DNA of 64,000 bases from Pieris napi (GCF_905475465.1 NC_062249.1:10366501-10430500); one strand, 5' to 3'. Positions 44,600 through 54,924 are shown, numbered from the stretch's first letter. Notes: a model not told the origin generated them from the letters alone. A program made the numbers and translations.

Positions 44600-45410
44600 G
44601 TGTACCTTTAAATTGAATTTAAGATGTGAGGTGAGTAATCAAAGATGTAGAGAAATCAGCTGCTTAACCTTAAGAGCTGACCAATCCTTTGAGGCTGTGT
44701 TGTCGAGTGCTGAGGACCAGATGGCCCGCGCATGCGTGGTACAGTTAGCAGTGCAGCTGTGCGGCAGCTGTCCTGTTTTTGCTGCAGGTAACTGCACGTG
44801 CGGACAAGTTCACTGGATTTGCATGTGTGCGAGACTGTACTAAATGGGCTAGGAGGTCAGAATTAGGACTTTGAGGTCAAATTCTTTTGAAATAGAAGAT
44901 ATATTTTTATAGAGATAATTGTGGATTGCTGTGACAAGTTTTAATTTTATTTATTTTATACGTGTATGTTTTTTTTCAATTTATAGATAGAAATAGATTT
45001 ACTATGCTTTCTCCTAGTTTGTCTTACTCTAATAAATAGTATAAGATTCCTTCGTTTGACGTCTATATGACAGTCTTGATCTTGCAAACCTCAGCTGCAA
45101 TTCACCAAATTAATCAGCCTATAAACATAAGTTGAAGCAACTGGCTGAGAGGACGCGTGCGCAGCTCAGCATCTGCCGTGAAACCTGACACGCTCCTTAC
45201 GAATCCAACTTCCGAAAAAAACGTCATCTACAGAATATTCGATCTTAATTACACCACATAAGGGACCAAAATCGGGTAAAATAATTGGAGTGAGAACAGA
45301 TGATGCTAAAAATGAAGGTTTAAGTAATTCAAATAGGGATTATTTTCAAGTAGATGTATGTGCAAGTCATCTGGGAGAACATGTGTGCGCATGCGCAGTA
45401 GGCAGTAGCA
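44600..45410. promoter_or_regulatory. GC-richer region with NRF1-like sites; possible promoter and first exon
   Basis: A perfect TGCGCATGCGCA (NRF1/Ewg palindrome) lies at 45,386-45,397. CGCGCATGCGTGG is at about 44,729 and GCGTGCGCAG near 45,156. A 76-codon plus frame (44,613-44,843) has a consensus donor CTGCAG|GTAACT at 44,788 partway along. On the minus strand an acceptor-like AAAACAG precedes an open stretch. Short CAG-rich words (GCAGTGCAGCTGTGCGGCAG) fill 44,745-44,765. No domain was recognised. Promoter activity is inferred only from motifs and composition. Confidence 0.3.
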
Positions 45411-45542
45411 CAGATGGCGAAGTTAGCTGATTCGATTTTTTGTGCCATAGCGGTTTTGATACTGTTATTTACAGATAAGACGTATTGTTTGCTACATTTG
45501 ACTACGTGAGACGTGGTTATAAAAGATGTAAGCCAGTGGTAC
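45411..45542. other. No feature recognised
   Basis: Short interval between the NRF1-like site and the SINE. The 71-codon minus frame at 45,329-45,544 spans it without a domain. Confidence 0.4.
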
Positions 45543-45801
45543 ACTTTTAGGTCAGGGCCTCAAATTTTGTATCTGTTACATGATCATTTGTCAATCTAAT
45601 AGGCAAGTAGGTTATCAGCCTCCTGAGCCTGACAAACGCTGATTTTTTGGTCTAAGGCAAGACGGTTTCCTCACGATGTTTTCCTTCGAGCGAGTGTTAA
45701 TATGCCCACGTAGAAAGAAAGTCCATTGGTGCACAGCCGGGGATCGAACCTATGACCTCAGGGATGAGAGTCGCACGCTGAAGCACTAGGCCAACACTGC
45801 T
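45543..45801 (-). mobile_element. S1 SINE
   Basis: Minus orientation: 'TTAGGTCAGGGCCTCAAATT', 'TTTGTCAATCTAATAGGCAA', 'GGTTTCCTCACGATGTTTTC', 'GGGGATCGAACCTATGACC' (B box), 'AGAGTCGCACGCTGAAGCAC'. Well preserved. Confidence 0.9.
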
Positions 45802-46309
45802 CAACATTTGTCTAATTGGATATTTAAAAATATATCTATAACTTAAATGTGATCGTCACTTAAAAACTTACCCATAATCAATCTTTAGTTAAAAAAATGA
45901 CATGACACTGACAGTTAAAGACTGAGTTAAGTAATTTTCGTTTTATGTGTAATACGTTTGTATTGAATGATTCATTTTTTTATATCACTAATAATGTTGT
46001 TTCGGGGACGCCTTGGTAGTCGTAACAGTAAACTGCTAATCAGAGACAATTTGTATTCGATAAATGAATCATGCGTATAACGTCCAAAGAGAGTTGCTTT
46101 TTTGTGCCTACAATTTGAAGTCCCCAAATATAAAAGATAGTTCTATGTAACAACGATTTCTTCAACTAGGTTATGTATTTTAATACGTTATTGTTTCTAG
46201 CTTGAATGATAAACAATTCTTATGTGATTAGCGAATGATAGCTAGAAGGTGAGTGGTTGTTAGTTAAAATCGATAATACGAGACCACCGTGGCTTATTAA
46301 ACCAAGGCA
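45802..46309. other. No feature recognised
   Basis: AT-rich flank of the inverted-repeat block that follows. Confidence 0.45.
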
Positions 46310-46312
46310 CAG

Positions 46313-46412
46313 CCCTGCGATTCTGTAACTCACTGTTAATCCGTGAGTCCACTACGCAGTAACAGCGCTCCCTTCGTCACTGACGTAATTTTTGGAATCT
46401 CATGGTATTCTG
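46313..46412 (+). repeat. Left terminal inverted repeat, about 100 bp
   Basis: The outer 21 bp match the right end at all but one base. The inner part is diverged but shares CAGCGCT, TTCGT and GGTATTCTG in the same order. Confidence 0.65.
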
Positions 46413-46699
46413 TTAAGAAATTTTACATTACGTCTTGATAAGTGGAGGGAGGTAACCTAGTGAGTTGTTGTCTATTAATATCGTGACAATTGACTCATTT
46501 TATTTTATAAAAAGAGTTAATTGTCAAAATTTTCATCATACATAAACAAAATATTTTTAATAAAACAAAATAGAGAACAAAATGGTCGACGTTTGAAAAA
46601 TTAATAATATTAAAAAAAAGATAAACTGTGAAAATATCTCAAAAATGACTTATCTGATGGAAAATAATTAGCCAGATTAAAATAGAAAAATTATTAAAC

Positions 46700-46725
46700 C
46701 CATCTGGCAAAGGGGCCGCTTAAAG
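46700..46725 (+). other. Candidate splice donor CGCTTAAAG|GTAAGT
   Basis: This is a consensus donor at 46,726. The frame ending in phase 0 (KPIWQRGRLK) is open for 15 codons back to a stop. It is a possible upstream partner of the exon at 48,111, but no start codon was found. Confidence 0.25.
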
Positions 46726-48110
46726 GTAAGTTTATTTATTAGTACATCTTAAGTTACGTATTTTGTTTATAACATTAAGAGTTTATATTTCGTATTTAGC
46801 CGACAACTGACCAGCCGTGGTGTATATGAGCGACAGAAACTTAAAAATATTAATTATGTTTCAGCACGAAACAAGGGATACCTAACATCTGGATATATAG
46901 TACAAAATTTAAGAATATTATCTTAACAAAAAGATTATTATGTCACGCTGAAAGTGATTCTTTCAGCAAATGGTCTAAGGATTCAAACTAAACAGGATGG
47001 ATAGGTATCTTAAATTTTCAAAATATCACTAAAGGTAAATGCCAATGTTTTCAATATTTTGTTGAGTAATTATAAAATAAAAGGGTACCTATCTATAAAG
47101 ATGAAAAATTTGTGTTTATATATTTATTCATTTAAGTGTAAGTGCAAGTGTTGGTACTTTTTAGATGCCACAAAACTACTATTGCAACCTTTTTAAGTGA
47201 TTCAGAGGTCAAACACACAACAACAATATTACCTATGTTTTTACTAACACTCTTAAAAACTGAATTCTATTAAAACTATTTTAGAAATATAATAACTATC
47301 ATAGTAAATAAATAGGAATAAGCAGTGTCTAGAAAAATAGTTAACAAAGTTTGTTTGTTAGGTTAAATCGAAGCGACATTGTAAAGAATAATTAAATTGT
47401 TAGTTAAAAATGTCAAATATAAAAAATATTTTTAGGTTTTCTAACTTCAAATTCCATTCATGAAATATAAGAAGTATTAATTTTAATTGATCAAGTTGAA
47501 TTTAATTTAATTGTTCAGATTTCAGAACACAAGTATAAATAATCATGTTAGGTATGTTGGATCAAATATATAAGCTTTCAATTGCTCAAATTCATGCCAT
47601 TTCAAGTGATCAACGTTAATTTTAAATGTTGGAAATGACATTGCCATAACTTATTTAATAAACATAGAAGCCATCAAAAGTTAGTTAATCTATTTTAGTT
47701 GTTATTATATTGTAGTCAGCACTACACTTTAGCACTAAACATACCCTTTATGGGTCTTGGATTTGTTTCATTAATAAATAATTGTATTTAAAGTACATAC
47801 TTAGATTTGCTCAAGATTTTTTTTTATTCATAGTACTGAATCAATAACTGTGTGCGAAATTACTAAGCTTTGTTACCATAAAACTTTAAATAATATTTGG
47901 CTTAGTTATAATATTATCAAACATGTTTTTAAGATACTTTACTTAGAAATACAAAGATATCCCATAAAGTTTTTGTGTTTTATGCAAGTTTTTTTATTAT
48001 TTTCCTTAACTTTACAATAATTAAATTGTTATGCAATATTATTGTGTCAGTACAGTGACCTACCACATCTTCCTATTTACAATTTTAACACATAACTATT
48101 GTATTACAGC

Positions 48111-48170
48111 CATCAGCGGTAGTTGTCAAGAATGAGGAAGAAAATGACCAATTATTGAAATGTTAAGAAG
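48111..48170 (+). CDS. Possible terminal coding exon, 18 codons
   Basis: Acceptor AACTATTGTATTACAG|CCATCAG, then only one open frame, PSAVVVKNEEENDQLLKC and a TAA. About 145 nt further is AATAAA at 48,313-48,318. The acidic tail, the acceptor and the nearby poly(A) signal fit a last exon. The upstream exons are not identified, so the gene is incomplete and unproven. Confidence 0.3.
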
Positions 48171-48312
48171 AGATATTAAACCGAGACCACAAATCTATTT
48201 TGAATGCAGTTTGGACAACTATGATTTTTATATGAAAAATTGTATTACCGTGTTTAAGATAATTGTGTACTTCATAATATTTTTTTTTTGTATCTAATTA
48301 TATTGTTATATT

Positions 48313-48318
48313 AATAAA
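48313..48318 (+). terminator. Poly(A) signal AATAAA, plus strand
   Basis: Placed at the expected distance after the candidate exon at 48,111. Confidence 0.35.
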
Positions 48319-48817
48319 ATGATTAATTAAATCTACCACTTATTTAATGACTGCCTATAGAAAACGTAGTAACCGAGTTAAATACATAGCTAAGCCGAAA
48401 TGAAAAATATATAAGCCATGTTACTTTATAGGTGAATAAAAGAACAATATAATAACTTACACATTTAATTTAATGATTATAGTAAACTTTTAACACACTA
48501 CAAAATAACTTTCAGTAAAACAAACTTAAGTATAATAAAAACTAATTAAAACCCAGCCTCACATAGAGCTAATCAATAACATCTACTTTATTTTGTAGAC
48601 AAATATATTTATTTTAATATATTTTCTAATTAGTTTGTAAAAAGTAATAGTTATGAACGATAAATTTAAAAAAGCTTAATAAGTACTTAAACCATCATGT
48701 ATGTAATGATGGTATTTCATACTTGTGTAAAGCAGAATAATGTTTTTATCCAAAACCTTAATGTTATATCAATATATTTTATAAAAATATAGGAACTGAA
48801 ATTGTACTGTATTATCA

Positions 48818-48823
48818 TTTATT
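48818..48823 (-). terminator. Poly(A) signal AATAAA, minus strand
   Basis: About 50 nt beyond the predicted stop of the minus-strand small gene (48,874). It faces the plus-strand signal at 48,313 about 500 bp away. Confidence 0.4.
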
Positions 48824-48873
48824 ATAAATTGAAGGATAAGTAGTCGAAATTCAATAATTTGAAAATGTCTGCA

Positions 48874-49666
48874 CTATTGTGTCTTTTTAAATCCAGGGGC
48901 CTTGTCGTATGATATAAATGTAATATTCTTCTTCTTCAAAGGCAGAATGTATTTTTCTATCAGAAATTTTGAACATTTGGGGATCTCTGAAATTATTAGA
49001 TTTATAATTTTAGTATAGTAGAAAAATACAAATATAGGTATAACAAAATTTACCTATCTTAACTTATTTATCGTTTTCTGTTCGACTTATCTCTGCTGGA
49101 GACAAGACATGATCAAGACTGCATCGAAAAATTGGTTCTAGGATCAAAATGATATTTTTAATGCTAAAATAATCAAAATGTTTACCTTAGATCATCTATT
49201 TACTAGACTCTTCGTTCATCTCAGCAGCATATGTTCTAGGTTTCGTCAATACCATATAATTTCTTGAGTATTGGAAAAAAGCGATAGTAACCAACGCCGA
49301 GAAACCAATTGGTCGTTTCGTGCCTACATTTTCTTCGCCATCTATAGATATTATATTAAGTATTTTTTAATGGTTTACATCATTTATTTCTTGAAATAGA
49401 GGTTTAAACTTTAAAAGTGGAAGCGGGCCTTCTGTAACAATAACAAAGTTCAATTAATGTTTATATATTTAATTTTTTTCGTAAAATAATGCTGTATTGA
49501 TAAATATTATTTTATAAACTTACCCCAAGATACATATAGATTGTCCTATGTTAGAATATTTTCACATAAAACAAGTTTTAACTTCGCTAAAAATGGCTAA
49601 CTCACTGGTAAACAACGATTTCAGCGAGGGAAGAGCAACTTTTAATTTGACGTACAAAATGTACAT
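48874..49666 (-). CDS. Predicted three-exon small gene, about 103 residues, unassigned
   Basis: Exons on the minus strand are 49,666-49,606, 49,341-49,204 and 48,986-48,877, with a TAG stop at 48,876-48,874. Splice sites are ACCA|GTGAGT, CTATAG|AT, TCTA|GTAAAT and TTTCAG|AG. Both introns are phase 1 and the frame stays open across both joins. The ATG directly follows an in-frame TAA. The N-terminal 20 residues (MYILYVKLKVALPSLKSLFT) lack acidic residues and could be a leader or mitochondrial presequence. The middle exon is GC-richer than its surroundings and includes a moderately hydrophobic GFSALVTIAFFQYSRNY. The C-terminus is Lys-rich (LPLKKKNITFISYDKAPGFK). A segment between exons 2 and 3 (49,137-49,064) has an acceptor and a 24-codon frame that would give an alternative 90-residue ending. 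An upstream ATG near 49,774 (MRLFTFGTKIWHCY) is another possible start. No family recognised. Confidence 0.4.
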
Positions 49667-49807
49667 TTAAGTGAGATGAGATGTCAAATGGTATGTATCA
49701 GAATACCAAATACCAACAATTTTGGAGCGTAAGTGTAGCAGTGCCAAATTTTAGTTCCAAATGTGAACAATCTCATTTGAGCGGCGCTTTTGTCGCGGTT
49801 ATTGTTT

Positions 49808-49903
49808 ATCAGAATACCAAATTGTAACATGACACCGAAACGAACGATTTGACAGCAAAAATCAGCGCTGAGGGTGTGTGAAGCGAGTTACAGAATCGCA
49901 GGG
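49808..49903 (-). repeat. Right terminal inverted repeat
   Basis: Mate of 46,313-46,412. CAGAATACCAAAT inside it is duplicated about 110 bp further in (49,699-49,711), as subterminal repeats of DNA transposons often are. Confidence 0.65.
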
Positions 49904-49921
49904 CAGCTCATACATAATAGT

Positions 49922-50440
49922 AATAAAAACTTTATTTATGACAAAAGGGTTTGTGACAGAATTCATATATCGCTAGTCCCCACACTAGGGAGGCCCTGTG
50001 TTGTGGGTATCTAGAAAACAATTATTACGTGGTACATGTTTAAATTAGTTAAAAAAAAGATGGTAATAAAAAAAATATAATAATAATATTAATAAATTTA
50101 GTGTTACAAATGAAGTGAATGAGTGAGTGTGTGAATAGGTGTGTAAAAACATATAAAGAATATATCTTTATATCGTCATATACGATACAATAGGCAAAAT
50201 CCTACGGAACGTCTAAAAGAGTCATCGCAGCCCATGGACACCGATTTTAGTGGGTGTGTTGCCGGCTTTTGAGGGAGCAAAGACCGGCTTGCTTTTTTTG
50301 AAAGTTGAAGGTCGTACCCAGGGAAGACCCTCACCGGAAGTCGATTCCACATTTCGCTTGTTCGCAAAAGAAAATGTGTTGAAAAGCGGGCCGTGGAAAA
50401 CTTCCACCAGCCAGCCATCCAGGTCCTATACATTTAAGTT
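49922..50440 (-). mobile_element. LINE 3' end and ORF2 C-terminus, family F
   Basis: Minus strand. At 50,440-50,210 the frame reads through SEMWNRLPVRVFPGYDLQL, LQKPATHPLK-like residues and SVSMGCDDSF. This is followed by UTR and a 3' end at 49,922 in CATAAATAAAGTTTTTATTA. The WNRLPVRVFP motif links it to the copy at 38.9 kb. Confidence 0.75.
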
Positions 50441-50779
50441 TTCTGATTGTACTGAAGTGTGAACACAACAAGCGACAAATTTAATTATTAGATTAAATTA
50501 ATATCAAAGTATAGCAATATTAAATTTTAATTGGATTATAATTAAAGGCACCGGTTTATAAAGGGAGGTACGGGGAGGGGTGCTTCCAGACGTCGTCTGC
50601 GCATCCCGACGCGTGCGGCGTTACCCGCTTTGATGAACTCAGAGTTAAAAGATTTTAGACGGAATTACATACCCAAAAATATAGGTTGACACGGCATGAC
50701 TTAAGATTAAATCATAAAAGTAAACTGAATTTTGTGGCAAAATATCTGACACAATGAATTCATAATTTATAGTGGAAAA
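50441..50779. other. No gene; GC-richer patch at 50,548-50,630
   Basis: 'GGGAGGTACGGGGAGGGGTG' and 'CGCATCCCGACGCGTGCGGC' stand out. No frame or repeat recognised. It may be part of the retroelement that follows. Confidence 0.35.
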
Positions 50780-51430
50780 AAAAAGTAGAATCGGTGTCCG
50801 CACTAAGACGCACAAGTGGTCCGTTGTGCGTAAAGTCCTGGCTAATTAAGCCAGCCCAGCTTCTTCCAGAAGCTCAGAAGCTACCTACTTCACGGAGCGA
50901 TCTCACTGCTCCGATTTCAGCTCGTTGGCAAGCCATTCCAGGACTACGTGGACGATTCCTCTGCGCTCAGTCTCTGGGATGTTGCTACTACTAAAGCTTC
51001 TACTTTTATCGTCCTGTATATTTTTAATTTCCTTTTTTACGTTCGGGCAGTGAGGACCAACGTCGGTTGTAATGCTCCTCTACACAGATCTCTATTGGCG
51101 TTAAACGAGGCTCTGAGAACATGCGAAGCAGATCCATTTAATGACAGTCTCCATGTCTTGATCCGTGACCAATAGTGATAATTACAAAGCAGAAATGTAT
51201 TAATTGTATTTTTTTTTAATTGCACAGTTGTATTTTTAATGTAGTTTGTTTTTTACTTTTAATTTTTAAGTTCTTTTCTCTTTATCATTGTAATGTTTCC
51301 CTCTAAATGTTGTGTACACTTGTGATTGCATGTATCTTGTTTTTCTATGTCATGTGTTCTCTGTAAGTGTTTGTATGTGCTTCGTTAGAGTGCCTTTTAA
51401 AATAAAATAATTTTTATTTTTATTTTTTGA
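50780..51430 (+). mobile_element. Probable non-LTR retroelement 3' end (coding tail, UTR, A-rich end)
   Basis: Two overlapping frames (SALRRTSGPLCVKSWLIKPA and, downstream, RTNVGCNAPLHRSLLALNEA to SLHVLIRDQ) look like one damaged ORF. It is followed by a 200-nt T-rich UTR and AAAATAAAATAATTTTTATT. The layout suggests a truncated retroelement. The clade is not recognised. Confidence 0.45.
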
Positions 51431-51849
51431 TTGTTGAAAGAACCGAAACTAAGATACCATAAAATCTAAACTAAATATTAAGCTATACAAAAGGTGACAA
51501 TTGACTCGCGCGGCGCGTCTATATTTTGCAAGTCTGCAAAAGTCTGTTGGGGGCCGACATGGAATCAGTTTATTTGCAAACATACAAACATACCGTCGCT
51601 AAAAGCCGTCGTCTCGACGACGATCGAGCTCGGTAGATTGTTACAAGAGAACATTTGTTACATACAAGTTGATACTGAATAACTTTTTTTATTTATTTTA
51701 CAGAATAATACAATATGGTTTGTGGTTTGTGTTAATGTAACTAATCTAATTCAGTGTTAGGAGCAAGAAGAGAGAAATGTAAATAAAAATACTTATTTTA
51801 TGTTGCTAGCTATCGGGGTAATCCATTTATTAGCCGCGGTATCTCTATA
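51431..51849. other. Repeat block shared with 55.0 kb; no gene
   Basis: 'AAGTCTGCAAAAGTCTGTTG' near 51,530 matches 'TAGTCTGCAAAAGTTTGTTG' near 55,010. A GC-rich palindromic stretch (GTCGTCTCGACGACGATCGA) is at about 51,607. An acceptor-like TTATTTTACAG lies at about 51,693 with no convincing exon. Confidence 0.4.
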
Positions 51850-52209
51850 TCTTATATGTATATAAAATTCTCGTGTCACAATGTTCGTTCCCAAACTCCT
51901 CCGAAACGGCTCGACCGATTCTTATGAATTTTTTTATGCATATTCAGTAAGTCTGAGAATCGGACAACATCTATTTTTTTCCCCGCTAAATGTTAAGTGG
52001 TCCCAACTCTAAATTTTTATTTTTTAGACGAAACTTTTTGTTTTTATTTCTTCATGATACAGCATACAAAAATACATACAATCCTTAATTGTCAACGATC
52101 TACGATCAACCACTATTTTGTATTATAGTGGATAGTTATTTTTATTGAACTAAAGAAATGTTTCCTAGAAATAATATACATGGCAAAACGACGTTTGCCG
52201 GGTCAGCTG
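51850..52209 (+). mobile_element. Non-autonomous Helitron, about 360 bp, damaged 3' end
   Basis: 5' end A|TCTTATATGTATATAAAAT; 3' hairpin GGCAAA/TTTGCC (perfect, loop ACGACG) followed by GGGTCAGCTGT, where the expected CTAG has lost its A. It shares 'CTCGTGTCACAATGTTCG' and 'CGATTCTTATGAAT' with the inverted copy at 12,530-12,827. No ORF. Confidence 0.8.
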
Positions 52210-53462
52210 TCGTAGGAACAGAGCCTACTTTAATTAATTTATTATGAGTATGAGTATATTTGTTTAAAATTTAGTGACCTAATAAATTATGAGATATTAT
52301 TTCGTAAAGATAAGAAAAGTCTATAGGACAGTGGGCAAAATGTTTCTGAGTATATGTACTTTATGTAGTAAGTTCGAGCCGCCTTCTATAATCGCTTGTA
52401 AACTACAAAATATTTTTGTTTCACCGGGAATCAAAGTTGGTAACATGCTTTACGACTAAGCCAATATGGGTATGCGTTATTTTTAATTAAATAAATGTTA
52501 ATTTATAAAGTTAAATTTTTGTGGCTTGTATTTTTTTTGAACACCTTAAATGTGCCTAAATCCTAGAAATACTTTTAATAGAAAATAAAATTCATTACTA
52601 GAATTATTTATTTAATCACACTTTATTACGATAACGATACGAAATTCAAAATTATGCGGCTCTTTAATAAAATAATATTTTTTCGTAATCCTACAGCTTA
52701 CAAAAAATATTTAACCAAAAACTAGATATTAAGATAATATTTACATAATAGTTCAAACGTATATTATTTAATAACGTACGTTTATTAAAAACATAAAAAA
52801 CTGATAAGCTAATAGTTTTTCGTTGCAATACATCACCTGGAAGGTTCACACAATTCAATTTGTAACCAATTAAATTTGCATAATTGCAAATACATATGTT
52901 TAACTAATCTGCCGTCTTACCCTAACTGCAAAACACATTTTATGATAGCTATCTTTTCGCACGGTTTTTTATAAGACCTTAATATGTTGTTCTGTTTGAG
53001 ATTTTAGTAAGGAAACGTTTTAGCTAACAGAAATTTTTCTGCACTTGTCTTGTGAGGATGGACCATTAGGTCAGGTCACAGGGGTTTAGAGAAATGTTCG
53101 TTTTAATATTCGTTCGTTCTTTACTTGGTCAGAAATTATTAATTTAATTTATTTAATTATTGTATGCATACACACATGGAAACAAAAAATTGCAAACCGC
53201 AAGTAGAGTATGTATAAATTATTGGTTTTATATACACCAAATTATATGTACCACCCGCAAGCACTGCAAAGTAATCTGCAAACTACTAACTACAAGGATG
53301 GAGTCGTCCATTTATAACAAAAATAAAAGGTCAAACAAATGTCTATAAAAAAAACAAAGTCGTTAGTAATAGACTTTATTCTCTATGACTCTATTGCTTA
53401 TCAATTTATCAACTTCAAATATAGAAAATAAGAAAATTATAAGACAGAGGATAAACTATTAT
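52210..53462. other. No gene; tRNA-like patch (52,425-52,475) and LINE E relic (52,672-52,710)
   Basis: On the minus strand 'TTGGCTTAGTCGTAAAGCAT' then 'TTTGATTCCCGG' resembles a tRNA/SINE head. 'TTCGTAATCCTACAGCTTAC' is the reverse complement of the family E 3' end at 43.8 kb. The rest is AT-rich. Confidence 0.4.
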
Positions 53463-53530
53463 CTTATTCGGACCGGGAATTAACCCGATATCCCAGATCT
53501 CACTGTATAAACTGCTAGGCCACGAGTTCC
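53463..53530 (-). mobile_element. tRNA-like SINE head, isolated
   Basis: Minus strand: 'CGTGGCCTAGCAGTTTATAC' as A-box region and 'TCGGGTTAATTCCCGG' as T-arm, one change from GGTTCAATTCC. It resembles the head of family S2. No body was recognised. Confidence 0.5.
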
Positions 53531-53958
53531 TCACCATGAGAATTCGTAATCGTGAAACCAGAACTATAAATTTGAATTAAGAACATTGTCTTTACGCGCT
53601 TCTTTAAACCTATAATAAATTTTCAAAAAACAGAAAAAATCTCTTCCATAAACGCCACTTAAACGTTACACATTATTCACTCATTTAGTCTTTGGATGTG
53701 CGCGGATAGATTTATACGGCGCTATCCTGACAGCACTCACTCTGAAACGCGAGAAAATATATTACGGACACAGAAAATATATTTAGCCCACGGAAATATG
53801 CAACTTTAATTAAGACTTAAAATAGCGTGAATCGAGCTTGAAGAATTGGTTTTAGATACTATTTACGAGATATAACATCTGTATCATTCACCGTGGACTG
53901 CGAAGTGCACCAATACATCGATCCTGACCTAACTCCGCATCCATTCGCCTTTCTACAT
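53531..53958. other. No feature recognised
   Basis: Noncoding. The 77-codon minus frame at 53,859-54,092 is the shadow of the LINE frame that follows. Confidence 0.45.
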
Positions 53959-54195
53959 ATACTACCATACAATGCGCAGAGGCGATGAGAACATGGAGAA
54001 ACTGATCGTGGTTGGTAACACAGAACACAAAAGATCACGTGGCCGTTCACCAACCAGATGGACCGATCAAGTGAATGACTCATCGTCCTCAAAACTGTAC
54101 ACTGTCATAAGAGAGGCGCTGGACAGAAACCGCTGGAAACAGATAGTCCGCTCCAGATGCTTCGTTGCTAACCACGAGGCTCAGACATGAGCTAC
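53959..54195 (+). mobile_element. RTE-like LINE, C-terminus of endonuclease/reverse transcriptase
   Basis: The frame MRRGDENMEKLIVVGNTEHK, then RSRGRSPTRWTDQVND, then IREALDRNRWKQIVRSR ends in EAQT and a TGA. The RGRSPTRWxDQ and DRxRWKQIV motifs are typical of the far C-terminus of RTE-type LINE polyproteins, often mis-annotated as host genes. The frame is open throughout, so this is a fairly young fragment. Confidence 0.8.
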
Positions 54196-54319
54196 AATAA
54201 GAGAGAGATCATTCAGAAAAACGCAGATGGAGTTTTGTTCATTAGAACATTAGAGATTTTGAAATAGTTAATTATATTTTTTAATAACTTAGTTAAACTT
54301 CTCTTAACAACTTTCTTTA

Positions 54320-54700
54320 TGTTCCTCTCTGGCGGTAGGTTTGACTTGTGTTCCTTAGACAATCTAATTCTTGAAACTCCTACTCATAAAACTGAATTCT
54401 ATCACTCCTCCTTTACTGTGCAAAGTATCCTGCTATGGAATTCTCTATCTACCAATTGATATCAGACGATCTGTCTTTAATTTTATTTAAAAAGCTTCTT
54501 TTTCATCATTTTTCATCACTTCTTGTACTTTACCCTCAGTAGGTGTTTCTTTTTTATCGTCCCATATTAGGGTTGCCTGGAACAAATCGCTTGTTAGCGA
54601 TAAGGCCGCCCGTTGCCTTATAACTTATGTAATCTGCTTTTTAATTTAATTTTTTTTATATGTATGTTTTTGTATAAGGTAATAAAGTGTAAATAAATAA
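54320..54700 (+). mobile_element. LINE family D, ORF2 C-terminus and 3' UTR
   Basis: LSGGRFDLCSLDNLILETPT, then HKTEFYHSSFTVQSILLWNSLS and a stop, is a LINE C-terminal tail. About 90 nt later comes 'GGGTTGCCTGGAACAAATCG', 'CTTGTTAGCGATAAGGCCGC' and an end with AATAAAGTGTAAATAAATAA. This copy shows that the family D 3' block belongs to a WNSLP-type LINE. Confidence 0.8.
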
Positions 54701-54841
54701 AATAAATTATTTGCAAGAATATGGTACAAAAATATGGTGGTACAATCTAAACTTTCCATATTCTGCCACATAGAATGCAAATTTGTCTTAAAAGATAGAA
54801 TAGAAGTTACAATTACATTATGAGTCATATCATATGTAGTC

Positions 54842-54879
54842 ATGCTACTTGTTATATTGGAATATATAACAAGTAGCAT
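54842..54879. repeat. Perfect 16-bp hairpin
   Basis: ATGCTACTTGTTATAT (54,842-54,857) and ATATAACAAGTAGCAT (54,864-54,879) are exact inverses with a 6-nt loop (TGGAAT). Confidence 0.9.
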
Positions 54880-54924
54880 TACAACCATCTACGTCTCTTG
54901 ATAATGATGACGATGATGCTAATA

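Larger units (their letters stand above)
46313..49903. mobile_element. 3.6-kb block bounded by inverted repeats; possible DNA transposon or paired MITE relics
   Basis: CCCTGCGATTCTGTAACTCAC (46,313-46,333) is matched in inverted form at 49,883-49,903 with one difference. Both ends are flanked outside by CAG, consistent with a 3-bp target duplication. About 91 bp in from each end, GGTATTCTG recurs in matching inverted position (46,404-46,412; 49,810-49,818). The interior is AT-rich but holds convergent exon-like structures (plus exon at 48,111; minus gene at 48,874-49,666) instead of a recognisable transposase. It may be one element carrying genes, or two separate solo ends that happen to face each other. 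Superfamily undetermined. Confidence 0.5.

Noticed and set aside
44613..44843. 76-codon ORF as a coding gene
   Set aside because: A GC-rich CAG-type patch opens frames on both strands. I kept it only as part of a promoter-like region.
50250..50462. 70-codon plus-strand frame
   Set aside because: Antisense to the family F LINE tail (WNRLPVRVFP) on the minus strand.
53859..54092. 77-codon minus-strand frame
   Set aside because: Antisense shadow of the RTE-like LINE C-terminus on the plus strand.
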